A stretch of 64,000 nucleotides of DNA, from positions 124,001-188,000 of the forward strand of contig NZ_BOSE01000003.1 of NCBI RefSeq assembly GCF_018403185.1. Reading direction: 5' to 3'. The position numbers and the translations under genes were made by a program. This document shows, piece after piece, positions 42,413 through 51,821 of this stretch; position 1 is the first letter of the stretch; every line of letters starts with the position of its first letter. The DNA is from Paenibacillus montaniterrae. GTDB taxonomy: Bacteria > Bacillota > Bacilli > Paenibacillales > Paenibacillaceae. The notes under the pieces are model-generated. The model saw only the letters and a program-made list of their open reading frames with translations. It was not told where the DNA came from and searched no databases.

Positions 42413-44353
42413 CTAGTTCATCAGTTCCTCCCACTGTTCATAATTCGCTTCAAGCGACTGCTTTAGCTGAGCAATTTCTGCTTGTATTTCCTGGATACGA
42501 ATGTAATCGTTAAAGACAGCGGGTTCAGCCAGCTTTTCTTCCCACTCAGCAATGCTCGTTTCCAGTTGAGCGATTTCTGCTTCAATTGCCTCCAGCTTGC
42601 GCTGTTTGTTGCGTTCAGCGCGTTTTTGCTGTTTTTCGACTTCATAGGATTGCACGGGAGAGTTTGTCGCTTCTTGCAGCTGTTTATTTTTGGCTGCTTC
42701 TGCCGTACGAGCAGCTTCCTGCCGCGCTTCTTCCATTTCGAGCTTTTTCTCCAGCATATCGTCATAATTTCCCAGGAAATAGTTGGCACCTGCAGGAGTT
42801 AGTTCGACAATTCGCTCAGCCATTTTATTCAAAAAGTAGCGGTCATGAGAAATAAATAAAACTGTACCCTCGTAATCGATTAAGGCCGCCTCTAAAACCT
42901 CTCTGCTAAACAAGTCCAAATGGTTGGTAGGCTCATCGAGAATTAGAAGATTGGCTTGCGCCAGCATTAGCTTTGACAAGGATACGCGCGCTTTTTCGCC
43001 GCCGCTAAGCGCAGATACCTTTTTCAGCACATCCTCGCCGCTAAACAGAAAATTGCCAAGCACGGTACGGATACGTACCTCCTCCATATGGGGATAAGCG
43101 TTCCAAACTTCCTCCAGCACCGTATTGCTTGGGTTAAGTACATTGTGCTCCTGATCATAGTAGCCAAGCTTAACATGCGAGCCAAAATCAATCGTGCCTG
43201 CCGCTGGCTGAAGCTGTCCAACAATCGCCTTTAACAGTGTTGATTTTCCGATGCCGTTCGGGCCTACGAGAGCAACCATTTCGCCGCGCTGCAGGTGCAG
43301 GCTAACATTTTGGAACAATGGAGATGAGCTTTCGGAAAATTGTACAGCAAGATTGTGAATATGGAGCACTTCCTTGCCGCTCATGCGCTCAATTTCAAAT
43401 GAAAAGCTTGCTTTTTTCAAATCACCAAGCGGACGATCCATACGCTCCATCTTTTCCAGCGCTTTTCTTCTGCTTTGCGCACGTTTGGTTGTAGAGGCGC
43501 GGACTATATTTTTTTGAATAAATTGCTCCATGCGCGCTATTTCATCCTGCTGCTTCTCATAATGCTTTAGCTGGATTTCATACTCGGCCGCCTTCAGCTC
43601 CAGGTATCGACTATAGTTGCCTGTATATTTTTTCGCTTGATGGCGCTCGATTTCAATCGTGGTCGTCGTCATGGCGTCGAGAAAATAACGGTCATGCGAG
43701 ACGACAAGTATTGCACCGCTATAGGCACGCAAATAGCCTTCCAGCCACGTAAGCGTGTCGATGTCAAGATGGTTGGTCGGCTCATCGAGCATAAGCAAGT
43801 CAGGCGCCTGCAGCAAAATTTTAGCGAGTGCAAGTCTCGTTTTTTGTCCGCCACTCAGCGAGGAGATGGGGGTATGATGGTCAAACTCGCCAAAGCCCAT
43901 GCCGTGCAAGACGCTGTTTATCCGCGTATTGATTTCAAAGCCGCCATTGTTTTTGTACCAATCGGAGCGATTAGCGTAGCGGTCGAGTATGTCCTGGTAG
44001 CGCTTCTCATCGTTATGGAGCTCAGGATCAGCGATTTTCAGTTCCAGCTCGCGCAGCTCTTGTTCAACTGCAAGCAGATCGGCAAAGACGAGCAGCATTT
44101 CCTCTATAATGGTACGATCGGATTGCAGCCCGCTATTTTGCGCAAGATAGCCAATGCGCGTTTCCTTCGCTTTATGAATTTCTCCGCTGTCATAGCTGAT
44201 CTCGCCAGCGATTATTTTCAGCAATGTTGATTTTCCTGCACCATTTACGCCGACAAGGCCGATTTTGTCACGCTCTAAAATTTGTAGATTAATATTTGAA
44301 AGAATCGGATCGACTCCGTAGCTTTTTGTAATATTGGAAACCTGCAGCAGCAT
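42413..44353 (-). CDS. ydiF: ABC-F family ATPase (YdiF-like)
   Basis: The 646-residue protein has two ATPase domains and no membrane segment: GVNGAGKSTLLKIIAG, LSGGQKTRLALAKIL and LLMLDEPTNHLD in the first; GPNGIGKSTLLKAIVG, LSGGEKARVSLSKL and LLILDEPTNHLD in the second. The linker is basic (KRAQSRRKALEKMERMDRP), and the C-terminus is a coiled coil (about 540-646). ABC-F proteins act on ribosomes. It is the counterpart of ydiF next to gcp in B. subtilis, but here on the reverse strand. Confidence 0.94.
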   Translation of the reverse strand: MLLQVSNITKSYGVDPILSNINLQILERDKIGLVGVNGAGKSTLLKIIAGEISYDSGEIHKAKETRIGYLAQNSGLQSDRTIIEEMLLVFADLLAVEQELRELELKIADPELHNDEKRYQDILDRYANRSDWYKNNGGFEINTRINSVLHGMGFGEFDHHTPISSLSGGQKTRLALAKILLQAPDLLMLDEPTNHLDIDTLTWLEGYLRAYSGAILVVSHDRYFLDAMTTTTIEIERHQAKKYTGNYSRYLELKAAEYEIQLKHYEKQQDEIARMEQFIQKNIVRASTTKRAQSRRKALEKMERMDRPLGDLKKASFSFEIERMSGKEVLHIHNLAVQFSESSSPLFQNVSLHLQRGEMVALVGPNGIGKSTLLKAIVGQLQPAAGTIDFGSHVKLGYYDQEHNVLNPSNTVLEEVWNAYPHMEEVRIRTVLGNFLFSGEDVLKKVSALSGGEKARVSLSKLMLAQANLLILDEPTNHLDLFSREVLEAALIDYEGTVLFISHDRYFLNKMAERIVELTPAGANYFLGNYDDMLEKKLEMEEARQEAARTAEAAKNKQLQEATNSPVQSYEVEKQQKRAERNKQRKLEAIEAEIAQLETSIAEWEEKLAEPAVFNDYIRIQEIQAEIAQLKQSLEANYEQWEELMN

Positions 44354-44493
44354 TCCTTAACCTCCATCAAAATATTGTGGTGTGTATGCTTGTATTATAC
44401 TATATCGTGTATCATAAGCATGTTTTTGATTGGCGAAACGTGTGAAACAATGGTACACTAATATCAATCGATGCAAACTAAGGTGGAAGTCAA

Positions 44494-45075
44494 GTGAATG
44501 ATATTGTGCTTGAAAAAATGCAGCTTCGCAAGCAGCTGACAGCGATACGAGACGGCCTGCCAGCTTCTGTAAGGACCGCGCAATCGCAAGCGGCCTGCGA
44601 GCATCTAATTACACTGACAAAGGAAAAAGGCTATCGTTCTGTTATGGTATATATACCATTTCGCAGTGAGCTCGACATATGGCCTTACATCGAATGGTGC
44701 TGGCAGCAGCAGCTCGAAGTATTCGCGCCGCGCTGCAATGTTGCAGAGCTTACGATGACGCTTTATCCATTATACAATAAAGGGCAGCTTCGTAGAGGCT
44801 CATATGGAATTATGGAGCCGGATCAGCAAATATTGGAGCCGACGGATGCTGTGCCGCACGCAGTGATCGTGCCTGGACTTGCTTTTAACGATAATGGTCA
44901 TCGTCTCGGATATGGCGGTGGCTACTATGATAGATATTACGAGAAAATCGGTGCTTCGACAAGCTGGATTGGCGCTGCCTTCCAGCAGCAGCTGGTCGAC
45001 TGCATTCCTGTTGACCGTTACGATATTATTTTGAATTTTGTCGTTTCAAATAAAGGAATTGAGCGTTTTTCATAG
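44494..45075 (+). CDS. 5-formyltetrahydrofolate cyclo-ligase
   Basis: The 193-residue enzyme converts 5-formyl-THF to methenyl-THF with ATP. It has the N-terminal LRKQLTAIRDGL, YIPFRSELD, VPGLAFNDNGHRLGYGGGYYDRY, the family signature, and a normal length. Start is GTG at 44494 after AAGGTGGAAG. It is followed by moaC by 21 bases and probably shares its transcript. Confidence 0.94.
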   Translation: MNDIVLEKMQLRKQLTAIRDGLPASVRTAQSQAACEHLITLTKEKGYRSVMVYIPFRSELDIWPYIEWCWQQQLEVFAPRCNVAELTMTLYPLYNKGQLRRGSYGIMEPDQQILEPTDAVPHAVIVPGLAFNDNGHRLGYGGGYYDRYYEKIGASTSWIGAAFQQQLVDCIPVDRYDIILNFVVSNKGIERFS

Positions 45076-45096
45076 AATGAAAGGAAGTAGAGGATC

Positions 45097-45570
45097 GTGA
45101 CATTTACCCATTTTAATGAACAAGGCAGAGCAAAAATGGTCGATATATCGGACAAGGATGTAACAAAGCGTCAAGCAACTGCAGCATCCTCGGTAAAAAT
45201 GTTGCCTACGACCTTGCAGCAAATCAAGCAAGGGAAAATAGGCAAGGGCGATGTACTGGCGGTTGCGCAGGTTGCCGGCATTATGGCGGCCAAACGCACT
45301 TCCGAGCTGATTCCGATGTGTCACCCAATTGCTTTGACTGGTGTAAATATACAGTTTGCGGACAACGGAGTAGATGAGCTGCATATTGAAGCGACTGTAA
45401 AGACGACAGGCAAGACAGGCGTGGAGATGGAGGCGCTGACTGCTGTATCTGCAGCAGCACTAACCATTTATGATATGTGCAAGGCTTTACAAAAGGATAT
45501 GGTGATTGGTCCTACCTCGTTAGTAGAGAAAACGGGTGGGGTGCATGGAGATTATCGTCGTGAGCAATAG
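45097..45570 (+). CDS. moaC: Cyclic pyranopterin monophosphate synthase
   Basis: The 157-residue protein forms cyclic pyranopterin monophosphate in molybdenum-cofactor synthesis. Visible are [27 protein letters not shown] with the active-site His, [25 protein letters not shown] segment and [11 protein letters not shown] with the catalytic Lys. Start is GTG at 45097, with GGAAG upstream. mogA follows. Confidence 0.96.
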   Translation: MTFTHFNEQGRAKMVDISDKDVTKRQATAASSVKMLPTTLQQIKQGKIGKGDVLAVAQVAGIMAAKRTSELIPMCHPIALTGVNIQFADNGVDELHIEATVKTTGKTGVEMEALTAVSAAALTIYDMCKALQKDMVIGPTSLVEKTGGVHGDYRREQ

Positions 45571-45599
45571 ATAGAGTAGAGTGAACGGAGGATATGGAG

Positions 45600-46088
45600 A
45601 TGCAATGGAAAGTAGCGATACTAACTGCCAGCGATAAAGGAGCGCGTGGGGAGCGCGAAGACGTCAGTGCACAAGTCGTTCGCGAGCTTGTTGAAGATGA
45701 GCTAGGGGGACAAATTGTCGATTACCGAATCGTGCCTGATGAGCAGGATGAAATTATGGCTGCTTTAATTGAAATGACGGAATATTACGAGGCGAATCTT
45801 GTCATTACGACAGGTGGAACTGGCTTGGCAGCGAGAGATGTAACGCCTGAAGCGACCATGAAGGTTATTGACCGTCAGGTGCCGGGTATTGCCGAAGCGA
45901 TGAGGATGGGCGCGCTACATAGAACAAGAAGAGCGATGCTGTCTCGCGGAATTTGCGGAATTCGCGGAAATACGCTAATCATTAATTTGCCTGGAAGTCC
46001 AAAAGGCGTATCAGAAAGCCTGCTTGCTATTATTGATCAGTTGCCGCATGCTTTAAATATTTTGTCAGGAGCCGAATCAGAACATTGA
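45600..46088 (+). CDS. mogA: Molybdopterin adenylyltransferase (MogA/MoaB family)
   Basis: The 162-residue protein binds molybdopterin and adenylates it for metal insertion. It has AILTASDKGARGERED, VITTGGTGLAARDVTPEA and NLPGSPKGVSESL. ATG at 45600 is favoured because GGAGG is eight bases before it; the ATG at 45594 is too close. It ends the moaC-mogA pair, and element A starts six bases after its stop. Confidence 0.94.
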   Translation: MQWKVAILTASDKGARGEREDVSAQVVRELVEDELGGQIVDYRIVPDEQDEIMAALIEMTEYYEANLVITTGGTGLAARDVTPEATMKVIDRQVPGIAEAMRMGALHRTRRAMLSRGICGIRGNTLIINLPGSPKGVSESLLAIIDQLPHALNILSGAESEH

Positions 46089-46094
46089 GAGGAA

Positions 46095-46263
46095 GTTTAA
46101 AAAGTCCGAAGTTGATTACGAAGCTCGGCGTTGTAGTTTAGTCGACATCGAATATGGCAGGCTACCGAAAGCTGCGGTGCTCACGTAGCTAGTGCCTACG
46201 CTGCGCTCCTCGCTTTCTAGTATCCAGCCATCTTCTCGGTACTGAACTCCGAACTTTTTAAAC
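46095..46263 (+). repeat. Element A copy 14 (169 bp)
   Basis: The inner arms are ATGGCAGGCTAC and GTATCCAGCCAT: compared with type II, a C-to-G change on the left is matched by G-to-C on the right. The outer arms also differ together from the usual form. Confidence 0.93.
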
Positions 46264-46279
46264 CTCCATTGGAAGGGTA

Positions 46280-46448
46280 GTTTAAAAAGCCCGACTTTGA
46301 TGACGAAGTCGTGCGTTGTAGCATAGTCGACGGCGAATCTTGAACGCTAGCGAAAACTGCGGTGCTCACGTAGCTCTGCTCTACGCTGCGCTCCTCGTTT
46401 TCTACTAGCGTCCAAGCTTCTTGGTCCTGAAAGCCGAGCTTTTTAAAC
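46280..46448 (+). repeat. Element A copy 15 (169 bp)
   Basis: Matched type I inner arms. It starts 185 bases after copy 14 and shares the usual spacer. Confidence 0.93.
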
Positions 46449-46465
46449 CATCATTAAAAGTTGAA

Positions 46466-46557
46466 GTTTAAAAGCTCGACTTTGATGACGATGCTGGGCT
46501 TCGAAGCTTGAGAGCGTTGAGCAGCCCCAGCGGAGGATGCTTTGCTCTGGAGCACTG
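46466..46557 (+). repeat. Element A left-end remnant joined to an element B right end
   Basis: GTTTAAAAGCTCGACTTTG with GATGACGATG, then unrelated sequence, then AGCGGAGGATGCTTTGCTC like the B end. It is a third, decayed A-B combination, directly before the molybdopterin-binding gene. Confidence 0.7.
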
Positions 46558-46582
46558 ATTAATCTTAAAGGAGATTTCAGCT

Positions 46583-47638
46583 ATGGATATACATCAAGAC
46601 GATCATAATGAGACACGATTAGGTGGCGAGCGTGCCGGGCGAACTATGCTTAAAGAGGTGCCGGTGCAGCAGGCTGTGGGCATGCGTCTGGCGCATGATT
46701 TGACGCAAATTATTCCGGGCCAATTTAAAGGACGCTTGTTCAAAAAAGGTCATCTCATTACCGAGTCAGATATTCCGAAGCTGCTTGATATTGGCAAGGA
46801 GCATATTTATACGCTGGAGCTGGGTGAACAGGATTTGCATGAGGATGATGCCGCGCGCCGTATGGCTGAAGCGTTGATTGACGAGAGCTTGCTGATGAGC
46901 GAGCCGCATGAAGGAAAGGTGAGTATTCAATCACCTGTGCTGGGCGTTGCTAAAATCGCTAAAGATGTGGTCGATCAAGTGAATCGGCTTGGTGAAATTG
47001 CGCTTGCTACTATTCATCACAATAAAGCGGTTGCGGTTGGTGGAAAGCTGGCAGCGACCAGAGTTATTCCGCTTGTTGTTTCGAAGCAGAAGGTGGAGCT
47101 CGTTGAGCAGATCGCTCAACAGTATAAGAGAACTTATGGCTGTGCGCCAATTTCTGTAAGTCCGTTGCCAGTTCGCCGTATAGGCTTGCTTACTACTGGC
47201 AGTGAAGTGTATAATGGCAGAATTAAGGATAAATTTGGACCCGCTGTGAAGGCAAAGCTGGAGGCACTGGGCTCGGTTGTAGCGGAGCAGCGCTTTGTCC
47301 CTGATGATCGAGAGCTTATCGTAAAGGAAATTAAAGGCCTCGTTGCCGAAGGCTACGATATGATTTTGGTTACGGGCGGTATGTCGGTAGATCCTGATGA
47401 TCGCACCCCTGGCGCAATTGCTGCGGCTGGTGCGGATATAGTCAGCTACGGAACACCGATGCTTCCCGGCTCTATGCTGCTGGCAGGCTATATCGGGCAT
47501 ACCCCGATTGTCGGGCTGCCAGGCTGTGTTATGCATGATCCTTATACTTCATTTGATGTGCTGCTGCCTAGGCTGCTGCTTGGAGAGCGCATTGACAAGG
47601 AAGACATTGTCGCTTTAGGCTACGGCGGTTTGCTTTAA
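46583..47638 (+). CDS. Molybdopterin-binding (MoeA-like, shortened) protein
   Basis: The 351-residue protein has a MoCF_biosynth domain (about 195-330) with RRIGLLTTGSEVYNGR, VTGGMSVDPDDRTPGAI and VGLPGCVMHDP, and an N-terminal part unlike full-length MoeA. It is related to the MoeA-like group that lacks domains I-II of the real molybdotransferase. It probably binds the cofactor, but its step is uncertain. AAAGGAG precedes the ATG. tatA and tatC follow, fitting export of molybdoenzymes. Confidence 0.85.
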   Translation: MDIHQDDHNETRLGGERAGRTMLKEVPVQQAVGMRLAHDLTQIIPGQFKGRLFKKGHLITESDIPKLLDIGKEHIYTLELGEQDLHEDDAARRMAEALIDESLLMSEPHEGKVSIQSPVLGVAKIAKDVVDQVNRLGEIALATIHHNKAVAVGGKLAATRVIPLVVSKQKVELVEQIAQQYKRTYGCAPISVSPLPVRRIGLLTTGSEVYNGRIKDKFGPAVKAKLEALGSVVAEQRFVPDDRELIVKEIKGLVAEGYDMILVTGGMSVDPDDRTPGAIAAAGADIVSYGTPMLPGSMLLAGYIGHTPIVGLPGCVMHDPYTSFDVLLPRLLLGERIDKEDIVALGYGGLL

Positions 47639-47782
47639 TGCGAGGCCATGTGTAAATGCTTTCCCCGCCAGCTTGTTGCTTGCAGCCAGCTGGTTATGAA
47701 AATAAATTCGAAGCTTCCGATGTAGCTTTGACGACTACATAGAGCGAAGGTTCTCAAAACTAAAGTGTTAGGAGGAAGTCAT

Positions 47783-48010
47783 ATGAATATTGGTGTAGGC
47801 GGTGTCATTCTGCTTGTGCTTATTGCACTGCTGCTTTTTGGACCTAACAAGCTTCCTGAGCTTGGTCGGGCTGTAGGCCGCACGCTTAAGGAATTTAAAG
47901 CCGGAGCTAACGAAATTATGGACACCAACGATAAGAAGAAGGAAGAGGCTGCTCCAATTGAAGTACAAGCTGAACCATTAGAGCGAGCAAATAAGCGGTT
48001 ACCAGACTAG
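47783..48010 (+). CDS. tatA: Twin-arginine translocase subunit TatA
   Basis: The 75-residue protein has one membrane helix, then the hinge FGPNKLPELGRAVGRTLKEFK and an acidic-lysine tail, typical of TatA/TatAy. TatA forms the pore part that moves folded proteins across the membrane. ATG at 47783 follows AGGAGGAAG. A terminator hairpin overlaps its stop and lies before tatC, so tatA may be made in excess. Confidence 0.95.
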   Translation: MNIGVGGVILLVLIALLLFGPNKLPELGRAVGRTLKEFKAGANEIMDTNDKKKEEAAPIEVQAEPLERANKRLPD

Positions 48011-48027
48011 ACTGGTCCGCTTTTTTC
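47993..48027 (+). terminator. Partial terminator between tatA and tatC
   Basis: AAGCGGTTACCAG pairs with CTGGTCCGCTT across a 6-base loop and is followed by T-rich sequence. It would reduce tatC transcription relative to tatA. Confidence 0.75.
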
Positions 48028-48073
48028 TTGTACCTATGAGGCAACAGCTACGAATAGAGGGGTGTCCTGAACC

Positions 48074-48895
48074 ATGAGCATGGAAAGTCATGCGAAGCGG
48101 CTAGGCTCTGCAACAAGCAAGCTCGTTTCCGAGCAAGGGCTTATGTCGCTTGTTGAGCATTTGACTGAGCTGCGCCGACGTCTTATCTACGTCTTGATCG
48201 TGCTCTTCATTGCTTTAGTAGGCGGGCTGGTCATAGCCAAGCCAACGTTTCAGTTTTTACTTCATCAACGACCGGCAAATGGCACGCTTGAATTACATAC
48301 GTTTTCGTTTTGGGATGGCATCGGCATTTATATGCAAATTGCATTTGTAAGTGCTTTGATTGTGACGATTCCGTTCATCGTTTACCAGCTTTGGCTGTTT
48401 GTTAAGCCGGCGCTGCATCCGCATGAACAGCGTTCAACGCTTAAATATGTGCCGTTTGCACTTATCCTGGCGCTGCTTGGCTTAAGCTTTGCATATTTTG
48501 TTGTGTTTCCGCTCGCTTTCGATTTTACGCGCTCGGTATCGCAAAATCTCGGCTTGCAGGAAACGTTTGGCGTCGTGCAATATTTTCAATTTATGTTTGG
48601 CATTATCTTGCCAATTACGGTGCTGTTTGAGATGCCGCTGCTCATCATGTTTTTGACGGCAATCCGCATCGTGAATCCGATTCGCTTGAAAAAAATGCGT
48701 CGACTCGCTTATTTCATTATGTCCGTCATCGGTGTTTGCATTACTCCGCCTGATTTTATATCGGATATATTGGTGATTATCCCGTTAATTGTGCTGTATG
48801 AAATTAGTGTGTGGATGTCCAACACGATCTATAAAAAGCAGCTGATGAAGGATGCAGAATGGGAAGAACAATATAAGGCAGCAGAGCAACAATAA
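48074..48895 (+). CDS. tatC: Twin-arginine translocase subunit TatC
   Basis: The 273-residue protein has six membrane helices and SLVEHLTELRRRLIYVL at the N-terminus, the site for the twin-arginine signal. FVVFPLAFDFT and GVCITPPDFISDILVIIPLIVLYE are family features. Length is normal. It is followed by a terminator. Confidence 0.96.
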   Translation: MSMESHAKRLGSATSKLVSEQGLMSLVEHLTELRRRLIYVLIVLFIALVGGLVIAKPTFQFLLHQRPANGTLELHTFSFWDGIGIYMQIAFVSALIVTIPFIVYQLWLFVKPALHPHEQRSTLKYVPFALILALLGLSFAYFVVFPLAFDFTRSVSQNLGLQETFGVVQYFQFMFGIILPITVLFEMPLLIMFLTAIRIVNPIRLKKMRRLAYFIMSVIGVCITPPDFISDILVIIPLIVLYEISVWMSNTIYKKQLMKDAEWEEQYKAAEQQ

Positions 48896-48925
48896 ACAAG
48901 CTTCAACTTAATAAATAAAGATGTA

Positions 48926-48957
48926 AATGTCCCGTGCGAGCGGGGCATTTTTTTGTG
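48926..48957 (+). terminator. Terminator of tatC
   Basis: ATGTCCCG pairs with CGGGGCAT around TGCGAG and is followed by TTTTTTT. Confidence 0.85.
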
Positions 48958-49066
48958 CCCTGCTGCTGCATGGGGCGAGTGCAGATTATTAATATGATAA
49001 TTTTATTATTTTAAATTTGACAATAGTGTATGACGTACAGTATATTTGGATTAAGGAGATGATGAA

Positions 49067-49411
49067 ATGGATTCTACCGAGGAGTTGATTCATACATTAA
49101 CGGTGGAGCTCAAGCGGGGCACTTTAGTGCTGCTAGTGCTAAGTCAGCTTCACCAGCCCGAATATGGATACTCGCTTATTCAGAAGCTGGAGGATAAACA
49201 TGCTCCGATTGAAGCGGGAACGCTATATCCGCTGCTGAGAAGATTGGAAAAGCAACAGCTATTAAAAAGTGAATGGGATACAACGGATAGTCGGCCGCGA
49301 AAATTTTATGTGCTCAGTGAGCAAGGAAAGCAGGTATACAACGAGCTTAAAACAGAATGGCAGACGCTTTCTTCGCAATTGGCGCAAATTTTATTGGAGG
49401 AGGAGCAGTAA
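49067..49411 (+). CDS. PadR-family transcriptional regulator
   Basis: A 114-residue winged-helix protein with LKRGTLVLLVLSQLHQPEYGYSLIQKL, GTLYPLLRRLEKQQLLKSEW and DSRPRKFYVLSEQGKQ, all standard for PadR. These repress neighbouring genes and release them on a small effector. Its stop abuts the start of the HAAS membrane protein gene, a frequent PadR pairing. AAGGAG precedes the ATG. Confidence 0.93.
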   Translation: MDSTEELIHTLTVELKRGTLVLLVLSQLHQPEYGYSLIQKLEDKHAPIEAGTLYPLLRRLEKQQLLKSEWDTTDSRPRKFYVLSEQGKQVYNELKTEWQTLSSQLAQILLEEEQ

Positions 49412-50422
49412 ATGGAGCTTATCGAGCGTTATATTTACGCTGTTACAGAGCAGCTGCCAAAGGATCAGAAAGAGGATGTTGGCAAGGAGCTGCGAGCAAA
49501 TATTGAAGATATGCTGCCAGAGGACTACACGGAGGAGGATGTCAAGCGGGTATTGGAGCAGCTCGGCAATCCGTGGCAGATTGCCGAGGAATATCAGCCG
49601 AGACAGCGTTATCTAATCGGTCCTGCCTTATACAGCAAATATTTTACGGTATTAAAGCTTGTCGTCGGAATTGTGGTAGCGGTCGTTGCAACGATTTCAA
49701 TAATTGGCTGGTTCTTCACGCCTCTGGAGGCGGGGGATGATCTGAACAACTACGTTGATTTAACAGTAGAGTTGTTTGGTGCTGTAGTACAGGTAGGCCT
49801 GCAGGCTGCATTATGGGTAACGGTCATATTTGCTTCAATTGAACGGGGCTTATTTGGTAAAACGGAAAATATGCAGGGATTGTCTGACGCAAAGGATGCG
49901 TGGTCTGTACGAGACCTCCCTGCGATTCCAGTTCAAGCGAGAAGGATTCCGCGCTCTGGTTCGGTGATCTCGATTATTGTTACCATGCTATTTACTTCCG
50001 TGTTATATTTTCAGCCGCAGCTAGTCGGCATTTTTATAAGCAGAGATGGCGACCCTAATTTATATTCGCTGCTTGAAACAGAGCGGTTGCAGCTGTATAT
50101 GCCATTTATCTTAATATTGGCCTTTGTACAAATAGCACTTTTCGTATGGAAGTATATTGTTCAATATTGGAATTATAGCTTGCTGACTGCCCATATTGCG
50201 GTAAGTGTACTGCTTGGAATATTGCTTATTGTTATGATTTATGATACGGCTTTAATAAATAACAGCTTTTTCAACGGTGCAGCTCAGCTCTTTGATATAT
50301 CTTATCAAACGATGTTGTGGCAATGGGATCAGGTTGTACACGTGTTTGTGCTAGCTGTAATTGTCATTACAGTGTGGGATGCGCTTGATGCGTTCTTTAA
50401 AACAAGGAAAAAAGCAGCTTAA
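49412..50422 (+). CDS. Membrane protein with N-terminal HAAS domain
   Basis: The 336-residue protein begins with a HAAS-like helical domain (IERYIYAVTEQLPKDQKEDVGKELRANIEDML...VLEQLGNP, about 1-60) and then five to six membrane helices. HAAS proteins often accompany PadR regulators and are thought to signal membrane state. The role is unknown. AGGAGGAG ends just before the ATG, inside the padR end. Confidence 0.8.
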   Translation: MELIERYIYAVTEQLPKDQKEDVGKELRANIEDMLPEDYTEEDVKRVLEQLGNPWQIAEEYQPRQRYLIGPALYSKYFTVLKLVVGIVVAVVATISIIGWFFTPLEAGDDLNNYVDLTVELFGAVVQVGLQAALWVTVIFASIERGLFGKTENMQGLSDAKDAWSVRDLPAIPVQARRIPRSGSVISIIVTMLFTSVLYFQPQLVGIFISRDGDPNLYSLLETERLQLYMPFILILAFVQIALFVWKYIVQYWNYSLLTAHIAVSVLLGILLIVMIYDTALINNSFFNGAAQLFDISYQTMLWQWDQVVHVFVLAVIVITVWDALDAFFKTRKKAA

Positions 50423-50440
50423 CGATCAGGCAAGAACACA

Positions 50441-50482
50441 AGCAGCAGCCGATTTGTTGAACAAATCGGCTGCTGTTTGTTT
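50441..50482 (+). terminator. Terminator of the PadR unit
   Basis: CAGCAGCCGATTTGTT pairs with AACAAATCGGCTGCTG and is followed by TTTGTTT. Confidence 0.9.
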
Positions 50483-50605
50483 GCAGATAGAGTAGCGGTA
50501 AATGTACTGGATAGCGCATCGTTGAGCAGAGTTTACGGACTGTTTTCTCATAGAAATCAAGCGCTTAACGCATAATAGCTCAGAGAAAACAAAAGGAGCG
50601 ATTGT

Positions 50606-51742
50606 ATGAAGGCAGTTACTTACCAAGGCGTTAAAGATATTAAAGTGAAGGAAGTAGAAGACCCGAAGCTTGAAAAGCCGGACGATATGATCGTTCGCAT
50701 TACGAGTACAGCGATTTGCGGCTCGGATTTACATCTTGTACATGGAATGATTCCTAATTTGCCGAAAAATTATGTGATCGGTCATGAGCCAATCGGAATT
50801 GTCGAGGAAGTTGGCCGCGACGTATCCAAGCTGAAAAAGGGCGACCGCGTCGTAATACCGTTTACGATGGCTTGCGGACAGTGCTATTATTGCCAGCATA
50901 ATCTCGAAAGTCAATGCGATCAATCTAATCCGGAAGGCGAAGCAGGTGGATATCTTGGCTATTCTCCATCATTTGGCGGATACGCTGGAGCGCAGGCGGA
51001 GCTGCTTCGAGTACCATTTGCCAATTTCAGCTCATTTAAAGTGCCTGAGGATTGTGAGATGGAGGATGAGCAGCTGTTGTTTCTTTCCGATATTTTGCCG
51101 ACAGCATATTGGGGTGTCGATAATGCAGGGGTAAAGGAAGGCGATACGGTGGTGGTGCTGGGCTGCGGGCCTGTTGGCTTGCTTGCGCAAAAAATTGCCT
51201 GGCTAAAGGGAGCAAAGCGTGTAATTGCAGTAGATTACATCAGCTATCGTTTGGAGCATGCGAAGCAGAAAAATGCTGTAGAAACGTATGACTTTGAAAA
51301 GGAAGAAAATATCGGCAGCTATATTAAGGAAATTACGAAGGGCGGAGCTGATGTTGTAATCGATTGTGTAGGAATGGATGGCAAAAAAACCGTTGTGGAA
51401 ATGGTTGAAACCGCCTTAAAGCTGCAGGGTGGATCGATGGGAGCGATTCAAATTGCAACACAAGCAGTAAGAAAAGGCGGAACGATTCAACTGGTTGGTG
51501 TATATGGCACACGCTACAATGCATTTCCGCTTGGCGATTTGTTCGCCAGAAATATTACCGTTAAAATGGGACAGGCTCCCGTCATTCATTACATGCCTGA
51601 ATTGTATCGGATGATTAAGGACGGCACGCTGGACCCTACAGACATTATTACGCATCGCTTGCCGTTGCAGGATGCCCAGCATGCCTACAGTATATTTGAT
51701 GAGAAAAAGGATAACTGCATCAAAGTGATTCTTAAGCCATAA
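50606..51742 (+). CDS. Zinc-dependent alcohol dehydrogenase (formaldehyde dehydrogenase-like)
   Basis: The 378-residue medium-chain dehydrogenase has ICGSDLHLVHG with the catalytic zinc Cys, GHEPIGIVEEVG with His-Glu, the four structural-zinc Cys in CGQCYYCQHNLESQC, and the NAD loop VLGCGPVGLLAQ. It resembles the glutathione-independent formaldehyde dehydrogenase-type group. Substrate is not certain. AAAGGAG precedes the ATG. It is a single-gene unit. Confidence 0.93.
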   Translation: MKAVTYQGVKDIKVKEVEDPKLEKPDDMIVRITSTAICGSDLHLVHGMIPNLPKNYVIGHEPIGIVEEVGRDVSKLKKGDRVVIPFTMACGQCYYCQHNLESQCDQSNPEGEAGGYLGYSPSFGGYAGAQAELLRVPFANFSSFKVPEDCEMEDEQLLFLSDILPTAYWGVDNAGVKEGDTVVVLGCGPVGLLAQKIAWLKGAKRVIAVDYISYRLEHAKQKNAVETYDFEKEENIGSYIKEITKGGADVVIDCVGMDGKKTVVEMVETALKLQGGSMGAIQIATQAVRKGGTIQLVGVYGTRYNAFPLGDLFARNITVKMGQAPVIHYMPELYRMIKDGTLDPTDIITHRLPLQDAQHAYSIFDEKKDNCIKVILKP

Positions 51743-51750
51743 GCAGCGTA

Positions 51751-51788
51751 AGGAGCTGGTTGAATCAGCTGCGATTGAACCAGCTCTC
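51751..51788 (+). terminator. Probable terminator of the dehydrogenase gene
   Basis: GGAGCTGGTT pairs with GAACCAGCTC, with a short T-poor tail. It is a moderate candidate. Confidence 0.55.
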
Positions 51789-51821
51789 TGTTAGCATCAG
51801 CTTAGGATGCATGGCTATTGC

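Noticed and set aside
42360..42415. Short forward frame after AGGAGG just before the ABC-F 3' end
   Set aside because: It starts GTG after a good ribosome-like site but stops after a few codons; more likely part of the reverse gene's end region.
43637..44230. 197-codon forward frame opposite the ABC-F gene
   Set aside because: It is antisense to a well-conserved gene and has no family likeness.
46931..47536. 201-codon reverse frame opposite the molybdopterin-binding gene
   Set aside because: A shadow frame, with no motif.
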